NCBI RefSeq assembly: GCF_030253575.1
Contig: NC_080569.1
Location: forward strand, 5,953,501-6,017,500
Source of the DNA: Rhododendron vialii
Lineage: Eukaryota; Streptophyta; Magnoliopsida; Ericales; Ericaceae
DNA: 64,000 bases
Reading direction: 5' to 3'
The notes beneath the pieces are model-generated. The model did no database searches. It was not told where the DNA came from and was given only the letters and a program-made list of their open reading frames with translations. A program made the position numbers and the translations under genes. Positions 25,092 through 37,255 of this stretch are shown here, piece after piece. Within the stretch, counting starts at the first letter, position 1, and every line of letters begins with the position of its first letter.

Positions 25092-27338
25092 TGTGTTGGG
25101 TTTTGGAGAGGGTGGTGGTGATGGTGTGATTTGTGGAGGTCAACGGTTTTCACACACAAACCCACACAGAAGGAAAAAGCCAGAGAGAGATCTGCGTGCG
25201 AACGAGAGAGAGAGAGAGAGAGAGGAGGGGTGGGTGCTGAGTCCTGCTGACTGTGGGGACAGTGAAAACAGTCTTGACACTGACAGAGTACATCATCATC
25301 TTCAACAACTGAATTTTAACGACTACTAATTGTTTAATGTCCCCTTGGGCCGCGGTGGATTGGACTCCACAAGATGACCACACAAAATGTAGGGTACGGT
25401 GGTCCTGAAAATTGATTCAAATTGTAGTAGTATTATGAGTTTTCCGTGAAATGGAGAAGTTATTGTGTTAAGATAAGATAAGATTAATGTATGTATAACA
25501 AACCTTTTTCAGTAAATTTGAGACAACAAAAACGGCTGTTTCCAGCTAAAGATTCTTTGGAGTTTAGTAGTGGTCCATCCATTATCTTGAGACTTTAAGT
25601 CAAACCCTTTCTCACACAAATAAATAAATAAAATCGAGCGGCTCGATACCTCAACTGAATATGTGTAAGTATTTGATTAATCTATTGATATCGGTATCGT
25701 GCTCTTTTTTCCCTTTGAACGAAAGTAATATATCTCCAAACACAAGAGCATATGCCCAAAAAGATTTGTATGAATCAATTCGCCACAATTTTTTCACAAA
25801 AGAATATCGATGAATTTATATGCCAATTTAATCTTGTTTGACTCAAAATCTTAAAAAATTGTTAAGAACAACCGTAAAATCGATTTCACGGTTTATCGAA
25901 TTTTTTGTACCGCCCTAATAAATTATATGAAATGTCAACTTTCTTTTGTGGTCGGATAGTGAAAAAGAAATATCAAAGAGTTGGCGGCGGATAGTAGCAA
26001 ATCGCGATGGGGTCGTGTGTGATGGTTACATCTACAAAATCACACAACCTTCACTCTTCGATTTCATGTTTCATAGAAGCAGCTCCATTTTGTCGCCAGC
26101 AACATCGATGACAACAACAAAGACAACGCATATTGGTAGCAGTGGGTATCGTGTCATGTTATTTCGTATTTATGTCATAAATTTTTCAACCATAGCCCAA
26201 CTGGTTTTAGCTTTTCGTGCTATCATATCGTGTTACATTCGTGTTCTGTGTTAAAAATAGCCGACCCTAACCTACTAACTTCGTGTCGGGTTATCATATC
26301 CTTTTATAAATTCCCACCATGAGTCATGTTGTGTTCAAGGATGGGATCAGGGGGGTCTAGTAGCAGCGACTGCCACGACAAGAATTTTAAAAAATGCAAT
26401 TATTATATGTAAAAAAAAAAAATTTATGCCCAACTTATATAGTCTCGCCACCACTAAATTTTTTTAGTATACATTTTGCCACTGCAAGGGTAAAATCCTG
26501 GTTCCGTCCTTGGTTGTGTTGTATGCGCGATGTGTTATTTCGTGTTCGTGTCAAAATTCTCTCAATACTAACCTGACCAAACAATGTACTCCGTATTATT
26601 TTGAGAGAGAGTAAAAAAATTAAAATATATATATTAAAAACCGTGCTAAAAAATAGTGGATGGTTCCGAGAACCCCAAGAGAACAAAGCCGTATCCCATC
26701 TCCATCTAGGAATACCGGGCCAGCGGAGAATCGAGAGGCGGGAGGGCACCAAAGCTACCCTTCGACCGAGCCATCCTATCCTACATGCGAACCCTTTGAC
26801 AGAGCCATCCTTCGAATTATCTTACCATTTCGACTTAAGAAGTGTTTACGCTAGTGATTAACTTATGCAGCATAATTGTTTGATTGTTTTTATTTAATTT
26901 TATTTTGTTTGTTTGCGTTTGTTAGTTTTACAACAAACTTTTATGTGATATAGGTTTGTCTCGACGAGAATAATCGGAAAAGTAAAAAATTATGACTCTT
27001 ATACAAGTATTTTGCAAAAAAAATTAGCGTAAAATTAACAGACGCAAGAAAAATTTAAATAATAATAAAATTAAAAAAATTGTGATGCATAAATTAATCA
27101 TTAGCGTGAATAATATTAACACTCGAGAAACTTCATCACATCTTTTATTCTATCCATATCTAACATAGTGCAAAGCTAAAATATACTATAATCTTATTCA
27201 TGCAATAAATAAGCATGTGGACCTCGCGCCATCAAAGTCTCCCAAGGAGAAGAAGGGATTATTTTGGTGTCTTGGGAGTTGGGAGTTAGGAGAGGGTAGA
27301 CTTCCAACCATCTTTTTTTTGTACATATGTAGCAATAT
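25092..27338. other. Formin 5' leader/promoter side and intergenic DNA
   Basis: The first 150 bases upstream of the formin start include a GA microsatellite (about 25206-25230) and are a likely 5' UTR. Beyond that no gene was seen. The area around 26100-26300 repeats phrases such as TCGTGTTCGTGT and GTGTCGGGTTATCATAT, typical of old repetitive DNA, but its family is not identifiable. Confidence 0.5.
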
Positions 27339-27538
27339 GGAGAAATTTTTCAGTGCCTGGTGGGCACGGGCCACGTGGTGCCGAGCACGTATTTCGGTCG
27401 TTCAAACATATTTTGGACGGTCCAGATCTGTTTGGACTTAAAGGGTGTTTTGGTAATTTTACACTAAAACACGTTTGGACAGCCGAAATCGTGCTCGGCA
27501 CCATGTGGCCATGCCCACCGGCACTGAAAAACTTCTCC
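27339..27538. mobile_element. Foldback MITE, 200 bp, 7-bp target duplication
   Basis: The ends GGAGAAATTTTTCAGTGCC and, in complement, GGAGAAGTTTTTCAGTGCC start inverted arms that run for at least 60 bp through GGTGCCGAGCACG, making the element nearly one large hairpin. It is flanked by perfect copies of GCAATAT (27332-27338 and 27539-27545). It has no coding capacity. It belongs to the same family as 28347-28570. Confidence 0.8.
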
Positions 27539-28011
27539 GCAATATGATACAGAACCAATTGACCAATTTTCACATGGGAAACAACTGGACTCAGAGATGC
27601 TATGGATTTAAAAATGGTTTTGATTCCATTATCACCTGTCACTACTCACCTCTCATTTGGACTGACACCAAATGGTATGTTTTCCCCACAGAATGAAGGC
27701 ACGCCACAACACACACTCTCATTTCATTCTCTGCGAAAGCAAAGTCGGTTTTGAGCTAAAGTTCGATGCACGATCGTTTTTTGAAAATTTCCAGGTTGCG
27801 GAACCCTCCTGCCTTGGCATCCCTTACCTTGTAATAATGGTCCAACAAAAAAAAGGACTCTATCTCCAAAATTCACTTTAACCTCCGAAGAGTCAGGATA
27901 GGCCATGTGCGAGGATCGTAATTAGCTGTGAAAGTTCTAAGCGGATAGTAAACCCAAAAAGAGCATTCCCTTGTAAGAGAATTACATGGAAAATCGAATT
28001 TCAACTCCTAA

Positions 28012-28285
28012 GAGCATCTTCAACTTTGGCTTCAAATGTGGAGATATCAATTTTTTTAAAAAGGCTTATGTTATTAATTGACATGTTAAAATTTGACATA
28101 TCCAAAATGTCTACTCCAACCTATTAAGTTTTGAGTAATCAAAGAAAAATTTTGACACTACATGTCAAATTTGACATGAGAGGAGACATTAAATGACAAC
28201 TAAACATTTGACATTTTGATTAAACACAAGCCAATTCTCACTTGGCATGTTGTGTTATATTTGACATCCTTGGTTGAAGATGCTC
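28012..28285. mobile_element. MITE with GAGCATCTTCAAC ends and TAA target duplication
   Basis: The left end, GAGCATCTTCAACTTTGG, and the complement of the right end, GAGCATCTTCAACCAAGG, form a terminal inverted repeat. TAA flanks both sides (28009-28011 and 28286-28288), which fits a PIF/Harbinger (Tourist-like) element. The interior repeats TTGACAT and is AT-rich, with no coding. Confidence 0.65.
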
Positions 28286-28346
28286 TAAAGAAATCCAATA
28301 AAAAAAAAAACCCTCAGGAAACACCTCGTGAAACTTCCCAAAAGGT

Positions 28347-28570
28347 GGAAAAAAAATTCAGTGCGGAGCGGGTACCACGTGGTGCCTGCTCGCGCATCCG
28401 AGCCGTCCTTGAACGGCTCAGATTTGGAGAGAGAAAAGAAGAGAGAAAGTGTTGGGGTGAGAAAAGAGAGAGAGTTTCAATCCGAGCCATCTAAAAGTGT
28501 ATCGGATGGCTCGGATGCGCCGAGCGGGTACCACATGGGATATACCCGTTCGGCACTGAAAAACCTCTCC
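28347..28570. mobile_element. Foldback MITE, 224 bp, 7-bp target duplication
   Basis: This is a second member of the family at 27339-27538. The ends share the TTCAGTGC...GCACTGAAAAACCTCTCC layout and long inverted arms containing GGGTACCAC and GCATCCGAGCC. It is flanked by perfect copies of AAAAGGT (28340-28346 and 28571-28577). It carries a GA-rich stretch near the middle (about 28425-28480). Confidence 0.78.
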
Positions 28571-30515
28571 AAAAGGTGATTTTTATTTGGGATTTTGGAT
28601 CTTCCAAATCATTTTCGGAGATGCGAACAGCTGGAGACAGAGGTCCCCATGATTTAGATCAAACCTTATTTGTGAAATGGGACACCACAATTCGTAAAAA
28701 TAGAATTTCAAACTCGAATTATGGATAAATAGCTCAACTCTTAAAATACACTTCACTGAGGTTGTTTGATTTATTTTAATCTTCGGAGATGCGGACGGCT
28801 GGGGAAAGAGTCCGCACCAATCAGATTTTCGGGGGAACGTGTTGGATTTGGTGGGAAAAAACAAGGTTTTTGTGTATTTTGCTCTTGTTTTATTGCATTC
28901 GTTCTTATTTTGTTGTATTAGTTTTTTTCAGGCCTATGAGCCGCGCAATTTGTATATGATTTTATCAATATAAGTTAAGTTTTTTTTCCCGGTCAAAAAA
29001 ATATATATGAAAATGAAAACTGCAAATCAGCAAAACTCATCCAATACGTTTTAGCTGATGAATTTTTGGAGCGGTTTATGGAGGAAAGCAAAATGCCAAG
29101 TGATAAGTAGATAGCGCAGTGAAGAACGCGACCTACATAATAGCCAGCGGACCATTCTTCTCCTTGTCACATTGCACAATTAAGTGATTTCGCTCATTCC
29201 CTTGAGTAACACAATCGACAGGGAGCACCTAATAATACAGAGAAGGAATTTCAACCCAACTATCTCACCTATCCCGGACACAAGGAAAGTACAAAATAAG
29301 AGAGACCTACTTAACCTACTCGTTCTACTGTCCTCATCTGCAAGAAGATAAGGACTGATTACGAAACTTAAACTGTAGAATTGTAGAACAGTAAATATAA
29401 TGGGACTGGATAATTATGAGGTATCCAAAGTGCCATTACAACTGAAAGAGAAGGGCAAAATCTAGCATGTTTAGTGCCAATCTTATATCAGAGCAATTCC
29501 TATGATAAAATGCTCGCTTTCAGCTATTACCGCCTCACGCTCAAATACCCTTCGGCAGGTGAATACACCTTCTTGACAATCTTTAGTTAGTCCGGAGTCC
29601 TGCATGGAAGGAAAGAACGCGTTTATTAAGCACAACAAGCAAAAAGATGATGCCACTTTTGTGCTAGGTCTGAATCGTCTGACATCAGTGAGTAATAAAG
29701 ATGGAAGAGAGGAAATCTACTGCCGTGTAAGAACAAACAGACAACTGTTGCAAGTTACAAGTAGTGGTGATTCAGATAAATCTTCTTACCTCCAATAAGT
29801 TCAATATGACATGGAAGGACAGGCCGCTGGGCCTTTTTTCCCCTGGAGAATATATAAAACTTATTCAGAAGGGTATGCTACCTTATAGCTTTTTCCTAAG
29901 GTTAGCTTTTCTTTAGACAGTATCATATCCTTTGGTAAAATGAATAGACGGGCTGAGCAAAACAAAAAAATTGAATAGACGGAACCAATAGAATCATTAG
30001 AATCCCACATAACAGGCTTGCCCCAGAGCAAATAAAGCTACAATAACCACACGGGTGGGTGTGATTTAAGTATTTAAATACCACTCTTGTCAACACTAAA
30101 ACTATGAAGAAGCTGGAGATGAGACTTCATTTCAGTCCACTGTGTAAGTTTCGCTTCGCTCATGCGTGTGTCGAGCTTACATGAGCCGAGCTCGAGCTCA
30201 GGAAATTAATTTCGAGCCGAGCTCAAGCTCATCTTCCATTGTGTATGTTTCAGGCGAAAAAAAATTAAATGATGTAAAGATGCGTTGTCATGCAACTGTC
30301 TTTTCAGGCTCTTTCCAGCAGTCTACAATGCAATAGCTACACAACTAACTGAACATTCAAAGCAAGACCTATACAAAGCACACTCAAAAAGAATCAAAGC
30401 TTGACAACAAAGGTTTCACCTGAAAAAGCTAGCTACAGTAGGAATCAACCCTCCAAAATTTTCCATGGAACATCTGAGGACAAAAATTCAGCGAACCAAA
30501 TCTACCTGCAATCTT
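28571..30515. other. Intergenic DNA and MED19 3' flank
   Basis: No gene was seen. The segment around 28860-28990 (TTGTTTTATTGCATTCG... ending in T/A runs) looks like an old retroelement tail. A short stretch at 30160-30235 repeats GAGCCGAGCTCGAGCTC, related to the degenerate repeat at 41262-41570. The part nearest 30516 will include the MED19 3' UTR. Confidence 0.45.
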
Positions 30516-33500
30516 TCAGCCTGCTACTTTTACGGTGCCGATCTCAGCAATTTTTGAGCTCTTATGCTGCGATAGTGTCACCAATAAGCAGAATACACAG
30601 TTAATGGAGAGTAGGAATAGTAAGAATCAACATCGTGCATGTTTATAATACCCCTATGAGAATCTGAACATTTTTTTTTTTTTTAAGTATGAGAATCTGA
30701 ACATACGGAGATACCCAGATGAATGCATGAGTATAGGTACTTGCAATCCTAAAATATTGTAGGTATATACATGACAATGTTAATATGTTTCTCTCTTCAG
30801 TGCATAAAAGTGCACTTCGAGTTCTTTGCAGATGTCCTTACATACACACTTCAACAAAGATATAAACAATCTACACACACAAGTATATAAAAGGGATCGA
30901 TTCTTTTTATGCACTTATATCACGGGGACCAAGATACAGACAAAGGAACTGCTAGCGGAGTTATAGGTCAAGCTGGCTTTGGAGGGCTGTTCAAAAGATC
31001 CTGGAAGGTGGCTGACAAAGTTATTCTGGAAGGCAGACTACTAGCAATCCCAGAGGCTGAGCTGTGGGCAACCTATCGTTGTCTCACAATTGTCCTGGTG
31101 GAAAGCTTTGAAACACTGCTGATTGAGGCAGACTCCAAGGCTCCCATAACTCTGCTTAAATATTGATCCCTGGAGCTCCAGAACACTCTTCCTATATAGC
31201 TAGCAGCAAGTGTAGTCTACGAAGCAACAGGTGAGGGGCCGGCGGCGAGCGGAGAGACAGATGCAAGGTGGTTCAGATAGGGTATCTACAGAGAAGGAAT
31301 TTGAGGGGTTTTCAAGAGGTCTTGCATGTGGCAGTCGATGGGTTGTTGTCGCGGCTGTGACAGCGAACAGTTTGGGAGGACAAATGAGGGTTTTTCCAGA
31401 GGGTTGTTTTTCCAGCAAAAAGAGGTCGACGAGGAGCTTCTGGCAAAGGGCAGATGAGGAGTTTCGGGCGAGGGCTATGTTTTGGAAAAGGGGCAGATTA
31501 GGGGCTTCAGGCGATGAGGCAGATGAGAGGATTTCGGGGTGGGTTATTTTTCAGAAAGTGTTGCTGATGGGTTGCTGGCGATGGTTGATCTTTCCGGCAA
31601 AGGTGGTTTTTGAGAGACTTGTTGGGATGCTCGTCAGTTTCTTGGTCTCATGAATATCATATTGGGAAGGCCATTTGTTTTTTTTGGGAACAAAAAAGCA
31701 TGGAAAACACAAGTGTAATTATGATATTCATTTGGGTGTGATAGGTGCAGGTTATTAAAAAGCATGTGGGGTTCAAGCTTTAGGTGTTTAATTGGCATCT
31801 TTTCAGCTATTTTATTTAAAAATTGAGGGGCTGAGGGGTAGGTTAAGTTATGTGAGTTGCAGCACTAGAAGAGTTTGATACTGTTCGAAGCTCTTTCAAT
31901 GTATTTGCTATCCTTAATGTAACGATCTCATTCTTTTATCTTAATGATAATGAGATTTTCTTTGCCGTTCAAAAAAAAAAAACCTTAACAGGAAAAGGCT
32001 AGTAATACTTAGGAAGTAGTTCCTTATGAGTTAGCAGTACTTCGAAAGAAGTCCTACCAACAGAACCAATACTAATTTAAGAAATTCCCGGTCTCCTTAT
32101 TACCTTGCTTTTCTTGTGACTCTGAATGCCATTAAGGTCTTCATCTCCATCATGCTTCCTTTTCTGAAATTATTGAAATAGAATAACATTCAGATGTATC
32201 GTCTATTGAGAGTTCCAAACCCAGAAGATGGGCAAAGGTGACACTCTGCAGTCACATATATCCACCATTGAACTCAATCTGAATTGAAGACTTCAATTGT
32301 TCTTCCTTTTCATCTATGCAGTTAATTTCAAGATTCCAAACGAGAATAGTTCTTTTGTTGCCCTACTTGTTTGCGGATAACATCCCTTCCCGGACAAGAC
32401 TATAGTTCAACCGCAAGAAGATTGAAACCACAAGTAACGGGGTAATCATACCATAGGTAACCCTCGACATTCATAATTGGATTACACTTCTACTATTACC
32501 TATAAGCAAAGCAGCAGGATGAAAATCAGAAATCCTAACCTTTTCATGATGTTTCTTCGTGTGTCCAGCACCAGGTTCTTGATGCCCACTTTTATCTTTC
32601 TTTTTCTCCTTGTCCTTGTCTTTACTTCTATCCCTGTGGCGATGCTTGTGCTTCTTATGTTCTTTATCCTTCTCTCTATCTTTATCCTTGTGCTTTTTAT
32701 GCTTCCGCTCCTTATCTTTGGACTCGCTTTTACGTTTTCCAGCAATCGTAGGAACACCCTTTTCTGCCTACAGAACATTAGATCAAATTGGGTCAGTACT
32801 TCTGATGTAGTTAACACAGAGTGACATAACAAACCGTGGAAGAAACCCCTCTCAAATCCCAATCATCCCATTTATACAATAATAGTCGCAAAGAAGAGAC
32901 ATCATCTAGTATGACCAACCAAATGAAACGAGAAATCCAATGTAAGCCTCAAGATGGCAAAGAAAATTACAGTAGACAGATCAATTGGAGCAGTTTCTCT
33001 CAGTTGAAAGGCTTTGGTGAGGACAGGTAGGTCAAAAGGCTGTATGCAAACATTTGTTTCTCGTGAATAAGATGTATCCTGAATGAGCTGATCCAATTGC
33101 ATCCCTTCACCTTTCATAACTTCTGAGTCCCCAACCACATTGTGAAGGTAGTGCGAGTCTGAAATCGACAAGGGAAGAGACCTTTTGCAGAAGAACTGGT
33201 GGTGAGGCAACAACTTGTAGTGACTTATAAGATCCACTGCCCCAGTTAGTTCTCTTGGCCCTACTGTTCAAAAGACACAGTCAACGACCATTATCAAACT
33301 GAACCATACTCTATAAAACCCAAAGGCATGTCAATCGGAAAATATACAAAAGGACATATGCCACAATTGAGAAGCATGTATTACTTTATGCTAGACAGAT
33401 TACCTCAAAAACTTAATCAGGATACCCTGAAGAGATATGATCTGAAGGACAGATCACAACATTTTACAAACCAATGGTTTCAAAACCCAAGGGGAAAAAA

Positions 33501-34952
33501 AACAAGAAATCATAGGTTACATAAGTAACAATCTTAAAAGGCTACAGTTGTTTCCAAGGTAATGCTAGGGCTTGGTGCTTGAAATCATTTGCAATCTATG
33601 TACTGCCAGTCTGTTTATGCCAAATTCCAATTTCCTTTTGCATGGACCAAGTCAGAAAACTATACTGAAGATTTCACATACTTCAAGGTTCCAACAACTA
33701 CTTATGCAGATACAAGAGGTGAGGTAATCGATACACGCACGCACGCATGAGAGAGAGAGAGAGAGAGAGACTCTGCGCATCAAGAAGGGAATTCGTATGA
33801 GCCTTACATAATGACCAATGCGCGGTAAACTGTAACCAATAGATTAATACCAATTAAAATGCAAATTTAACAAATGTTTTGAAAAAACAAACTATTTCAC
33901 CTAAAAATTTAACATTGCTCATAAACAGCAGGCTCTTCAGAGACATTCATCAGGCTCTTCAAATTTAAAATTTTAACAAATTTAAAATTTTAGAGGGTAG
34001 GCTCAAAGACATTCATCAGGCTCTTCAGTTATTTAACAACTACCACATTAAAGCTCATAAACAGCATGCCTAAGCATGATGATAAGTTGATAACAGGGAA
34101 TCTGTTGTATGTGCTTGAACCCATCTTTGGACGCACGATGTACCCCTCATATTTGTCATGTCTTACACAGTAAACAAGTAAAGCGAGCCATGCATAAAAA
34201 TGTTGACTTGAACACAAACATACCTAGATGCAGTGTTCCAAAAGACGGGCTAGGCGGCCCACCCAACCCCTAAATTTTAGGGTCTAGGCGTTGATTAGGA
34301 GTTTTGTATGTAATCTGGAATTAGTTGCCTTAATTGGCTAGGCGGGGATTAGTCAGCGGGTTTATTTCCCAAATTTTTAGTTAAACCTTTTACGGTTAAA
34401 CATGTAATATTAAAATATAGGGGGTTAAGTGTCACATTCACATAAACGAAATAAATATATACCGATTTTATATATTAAGTACTTAAACTTCATTTTGTTT
34501 TGAACTTTGAACATCAAACTTTGTATTTGACAAGCTATTTGGAGTACCGGTTACTACTTCCAGTACTTCTTAGTTGTTAGTCTTAATTCTTTTCTTCCTA
34601 GTCTTATGTCATTTATTTCTTAAAATTTGGGGAAGGTGGGGAGATAGTTTTCAAAAAATTAGAAAAAACGACTAATCTCTAAAGGCCCGATTAGTCCCAA
34701 CTAGCTCCTGGCAATTTTTAGAACATTGCAAACGAATGTAATACACGGATCAATAGCCAAACTCCACGGGTTGTCCTAAACATCTCAGATGAAAATCACC
34801 AAAAACAGACAAAACCAATGAAAATGCACCAAAGTCCCAAAGAAACACAACCAATAACTCCAATCCAATATGTTCTTCAGTAAATGTAAAAAAAAAAAAA
34901 AAAAAGAGGCAAGTACAGTACCTCTTCCAAACCTCTTGCCTTCAGGATCCAT
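30516..34952 (-). CDS. MED19: Mediator of RNA polymerase II transcription subunit 19
   Basis: The exons are 34952-34922 (31 bp), 33260-32971, 32767-32540, 32163-32104 and 30566-30516. They join in phase to 219 aa, close to the length I recall for Arabidopsis MED19a. The N-terminus MDPEGKRFGRGPRELTGAVD and the core YKLLPHHQFFCKRSLP and HYLHNVVGDSE are family signatures. The middle is a Lys/Arg/Glu/His run (KDKERKHKKHKDKDREK style, about residues 115-180), and the tail reads HKKSKHKSSK. MED19 belongs to the nuclear Mediator complex that links transcription factors to RNA polymerase II. Exon 2 ends in ACT|GTAATT, a weak but phase-correct donor. Intron 4 (1.5 kb) contains a LINE fragment and intron 1 (1.7 kb) a MITE-like element. 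The basic repeats also give an opposite-strand open frame at 32477-32824, which is a shadow. Confidence 0.95.
30909..31981 (+). mobile_element. 5'-truncated LINE fragment (RNase H-like end) in MED19 intron 4
   Basis: The open frame at 30909-31166 reads as a piece of the RNase H-like domain found at the C-terminus of plant non-LTR retroelements. It shows TASGVIGQAG, then EAELWATYRCLTIVL, then IEADSKAP, keeping the catalytic Glu and Asp positions of that fold. After the stop comes a GC-richer non-coding stretch, and the element ends in a run of A at about 31969-31981. No reverse transcriptase remains. I could not find a clear target duplication, so the 5' limit is approximate. Confidence 0.65.
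34235..34735. mobile_element. MITE-like element in MED19 intron 1
   Basis: The ends CAGTGTTCCAAAA and, in complement, CAATGTTCTAAAAATTG form an imperfect inverted repeat, with GGCTAGGCGG and GGACTAATCGGGCC type sequence just inside. This terminus type is common in plant non-autonomous DNA elements. No clean target duplication is visible, and nothing is coded. Confidence 0.45.
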
Positions 34953-37255
34953 CAATCAACATCTGTGAACTATTATCACCGGCGGTTTTATGACCAAAAT
35001 TGGAAAGAAAGAACGTTCTTAACTTCTGACCGCAACCAAACTTGAATTAATACGGAAAGAATGTGACCTTTCGTATCACTAGAGGTTCAAAAACTGTATA
35101 TGTTCATTTCCGTTGCCAAATTGAAGCAAGAAAATATCAAACTTTCAGCGTAGTAGAATTTACTCGATTAATCTCCAAAAGAAACATAGAATCCAATAGT
35201 TTAGAAAAAGCAATTACAGCTTGTTATACCATTCCCATTTAGCAGGAGTTATCTTCCAAAGCGATCACTAACTTTAAGCTTAATCCTTTTTCAGAAAATC
35301 GCAAGAACAAAAAATACTTCATTTGTGAAACGAGAGAGAGAGAGAGAGAGAGCGGGGGGAATACCCGCAGAGAGAGAGAGAGCGGGCGGAATACCCGCTC
35401 TTATCGTCGCCGGAGCTTTATTGGAAAGGAAGATTTTGGGATTCTGATCGGTTTGTAAATTTTAGGGCTGACACACACACGAACAAAGATACAAGGGTGT
35501 AATTTGTGCTGGGGCCTGGGAAACAACCCTTTGTATAGGAGATCCGGGCCATCCGGCTATGATGCCCAGTCCCATTTTGGGTATTCATGCCCCATTTTCT
35601 CTCGGGATTGTATAGACGGTGTGTGGGGCCCACCAATAGGTTCCACACAAATGCATCAATTAATTAATTATTTTTTAAATGATTTTATAAAAAATTAGCT
35701 CAATTGAAATTTTGCAAGTGCCTGACCTGATATTTTTTTGGACGGTTGGTTTTTGCGCATCTATGCGAACGATGCAAAATTTGGGGGCAGAAAATGTGGG
35801 CTCTCAGAGATGGATTAGAATTGGCCCTCAACAAGCATGGGTCGGATCAGCCACAATGCAATCTAAGTAATCTTGTACATGACGGCAGATTTTTTATGAA
35901 GCAGTTGGGAGTGGAGAAGATTGAACAATGAAACAAATTCGCCGATATGTAAACTACTGTGCCTTGTAATGATGCTTTAGATTTTCGTATATTTTATGTT
36001 GCTCTAGTCTGTATTAACTCACAACTTTACAAAGACTTCAATAGAAAAGTTGTGTATCCTAGACTCTTGTACGACGTACACTTTTATTTAAATGCACCTG
36101 ATTTACGAAAAAGAAAAGTCACAATATCGCAAGAGTTAATTTTATGTTGTAAGAGATAAACCTGTGTTTGAAACAAGACCATTTACTCCAATCCAATACA
36201 TTATGACCATTGTTTTTTCAATGAATCAGAGACTACTAGCACCACAATTGAAATTGTGCAGCTACACAATATTAAGGGCTGTGAAGTTGAGTTTGGTTGC
36301 TCTTTTGGTACAACGGATTGAGTTGGAATTAGGATACTATGTAGATTGCGTCTACCATGTGACAAAATAATCTCTTTTGTCTTAAAAAAAACAAAATGAG
36401 CCAATCGATGATTCGATGCAATGGTTGAATACTAAAATTTATACCTAGAAAAGTGAGTATGCCATAAGAATCCCATACTGAAGAAGAACAAACGAAAACC
36501 CGACTAGAGTATACAATATTGCAACAAGATATTACCCCGATTCTGCATCAATGGTAATGCTACAATTGCGTCCCCACACTAACATTGCGCATTGGAAGAA
36601 CCAAGACATGGCAGAACCAGAGAGCGCGAGAGCCATGGCTTTTCCTTTCCCCACCATAACCATTCTATCTCTACGACTCTTGGTCTTCAAAATCGCATTA
36701 GTTAGCATTCAAAACATCAGTGATTGGATGGTAAAAGAGCGAGAACAGAGATTGTTTGATTACTTCGTCTTTGCTCACTGTACAAGTCTAATAATCACAG
36801 GGCCTCGAATGCAAGACAACAAATAGTATAACACTCTAAAACAATAGGCAGCAAAGTTGCCTTCAAAACTCAAATCTACTTGTTATTAGTCCTTCAACAT
36901 GTATGAAAACTGTCTGTGTTCAACTGTCTTTGTAGCACCATACAGATCAGAATCAATGAAGAAAACTGTCTTTGCTATCACCCTGCATATCAGAATCATT
37001 GAAATTCAGCTAATTGTACTGTTAGAGTTCTCCTTAGCGCATAAAGTACAACAGCAAATAGTAACTTACGACGACGATTTCTTTGGCCCATTCAACCCAT
37101 GAGATCTATGAAGTTGACACTTTGAATGCAAATCTGCTCAATAATCTTATATCGTCCATCTATAATCTCTACATGCCCAGGGGATACGCTTCCAAGCAAT
37201 TTTTTCCCCCGAATTTACGCCAAAAGAATAAGGATTAACAATCCATGCAAAAGAA
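34953..37255. other. MED19 promoter/leader side and intergenic DNA
   Basis: No further gene was seen. A tandem duplication at 35329-35401 probably falls in the MED19 leader or core promoter. The region 35700-37100 has short open frames of no recognisable kind. The part just below 37256 is the likely 3' UTR of the neighbouring gene. Confidence 0.5.
35329..35401. repeat. Two-copy tandem repeat (GA)n-GCGGG-GGAATACCCGC upstream of MED19
   Basis: The unit, a GA run followed by GCGGG(G/C)GGAATACCCGC, occurs twice back to back. Each copy contains a small inverted repeat (GCGGG...CCCGC) able to form a hairpin. It lies about 380-450 bases upstream of the MED19 start codon on the minus strand, so it may be in its leader or promoter. 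Confidence 0.7.

Noticed and set aside
24250-25329. Several long open frames (up to 289 codons) overlapping the formin first exon
   Set aside because: They are rich in Gly/Glu/Arg or Pro/Ser only because the true frame is GC-rich and codes for Pro and Ser; only the minus frame starting at 25091 has a signal peptide, membrane helix and FH2 continuation.
31231-31653. 140-codon plus-strand frame after the LINE RNase H piece
   Set aside because: The composition is GC-rich and Gly/Arg/Phe-heavy with no recognisable motif; more likely the non-coding 3' part of the retroelement.
32477-32824. Plus-strand open frame of 115 codons
   Set aside because: It is the mirror of the Lys/Arg-rich MED19 exon 3 on the minus strand; its Leu/Phe/Ser-rich product is an artefact of that codon bias.
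36551-36826. 91-codon plus-strand frame between MED19 and the unknown gene
   Set aside because: Mixed composition, no known motif, and no supporting splice or leader structure.
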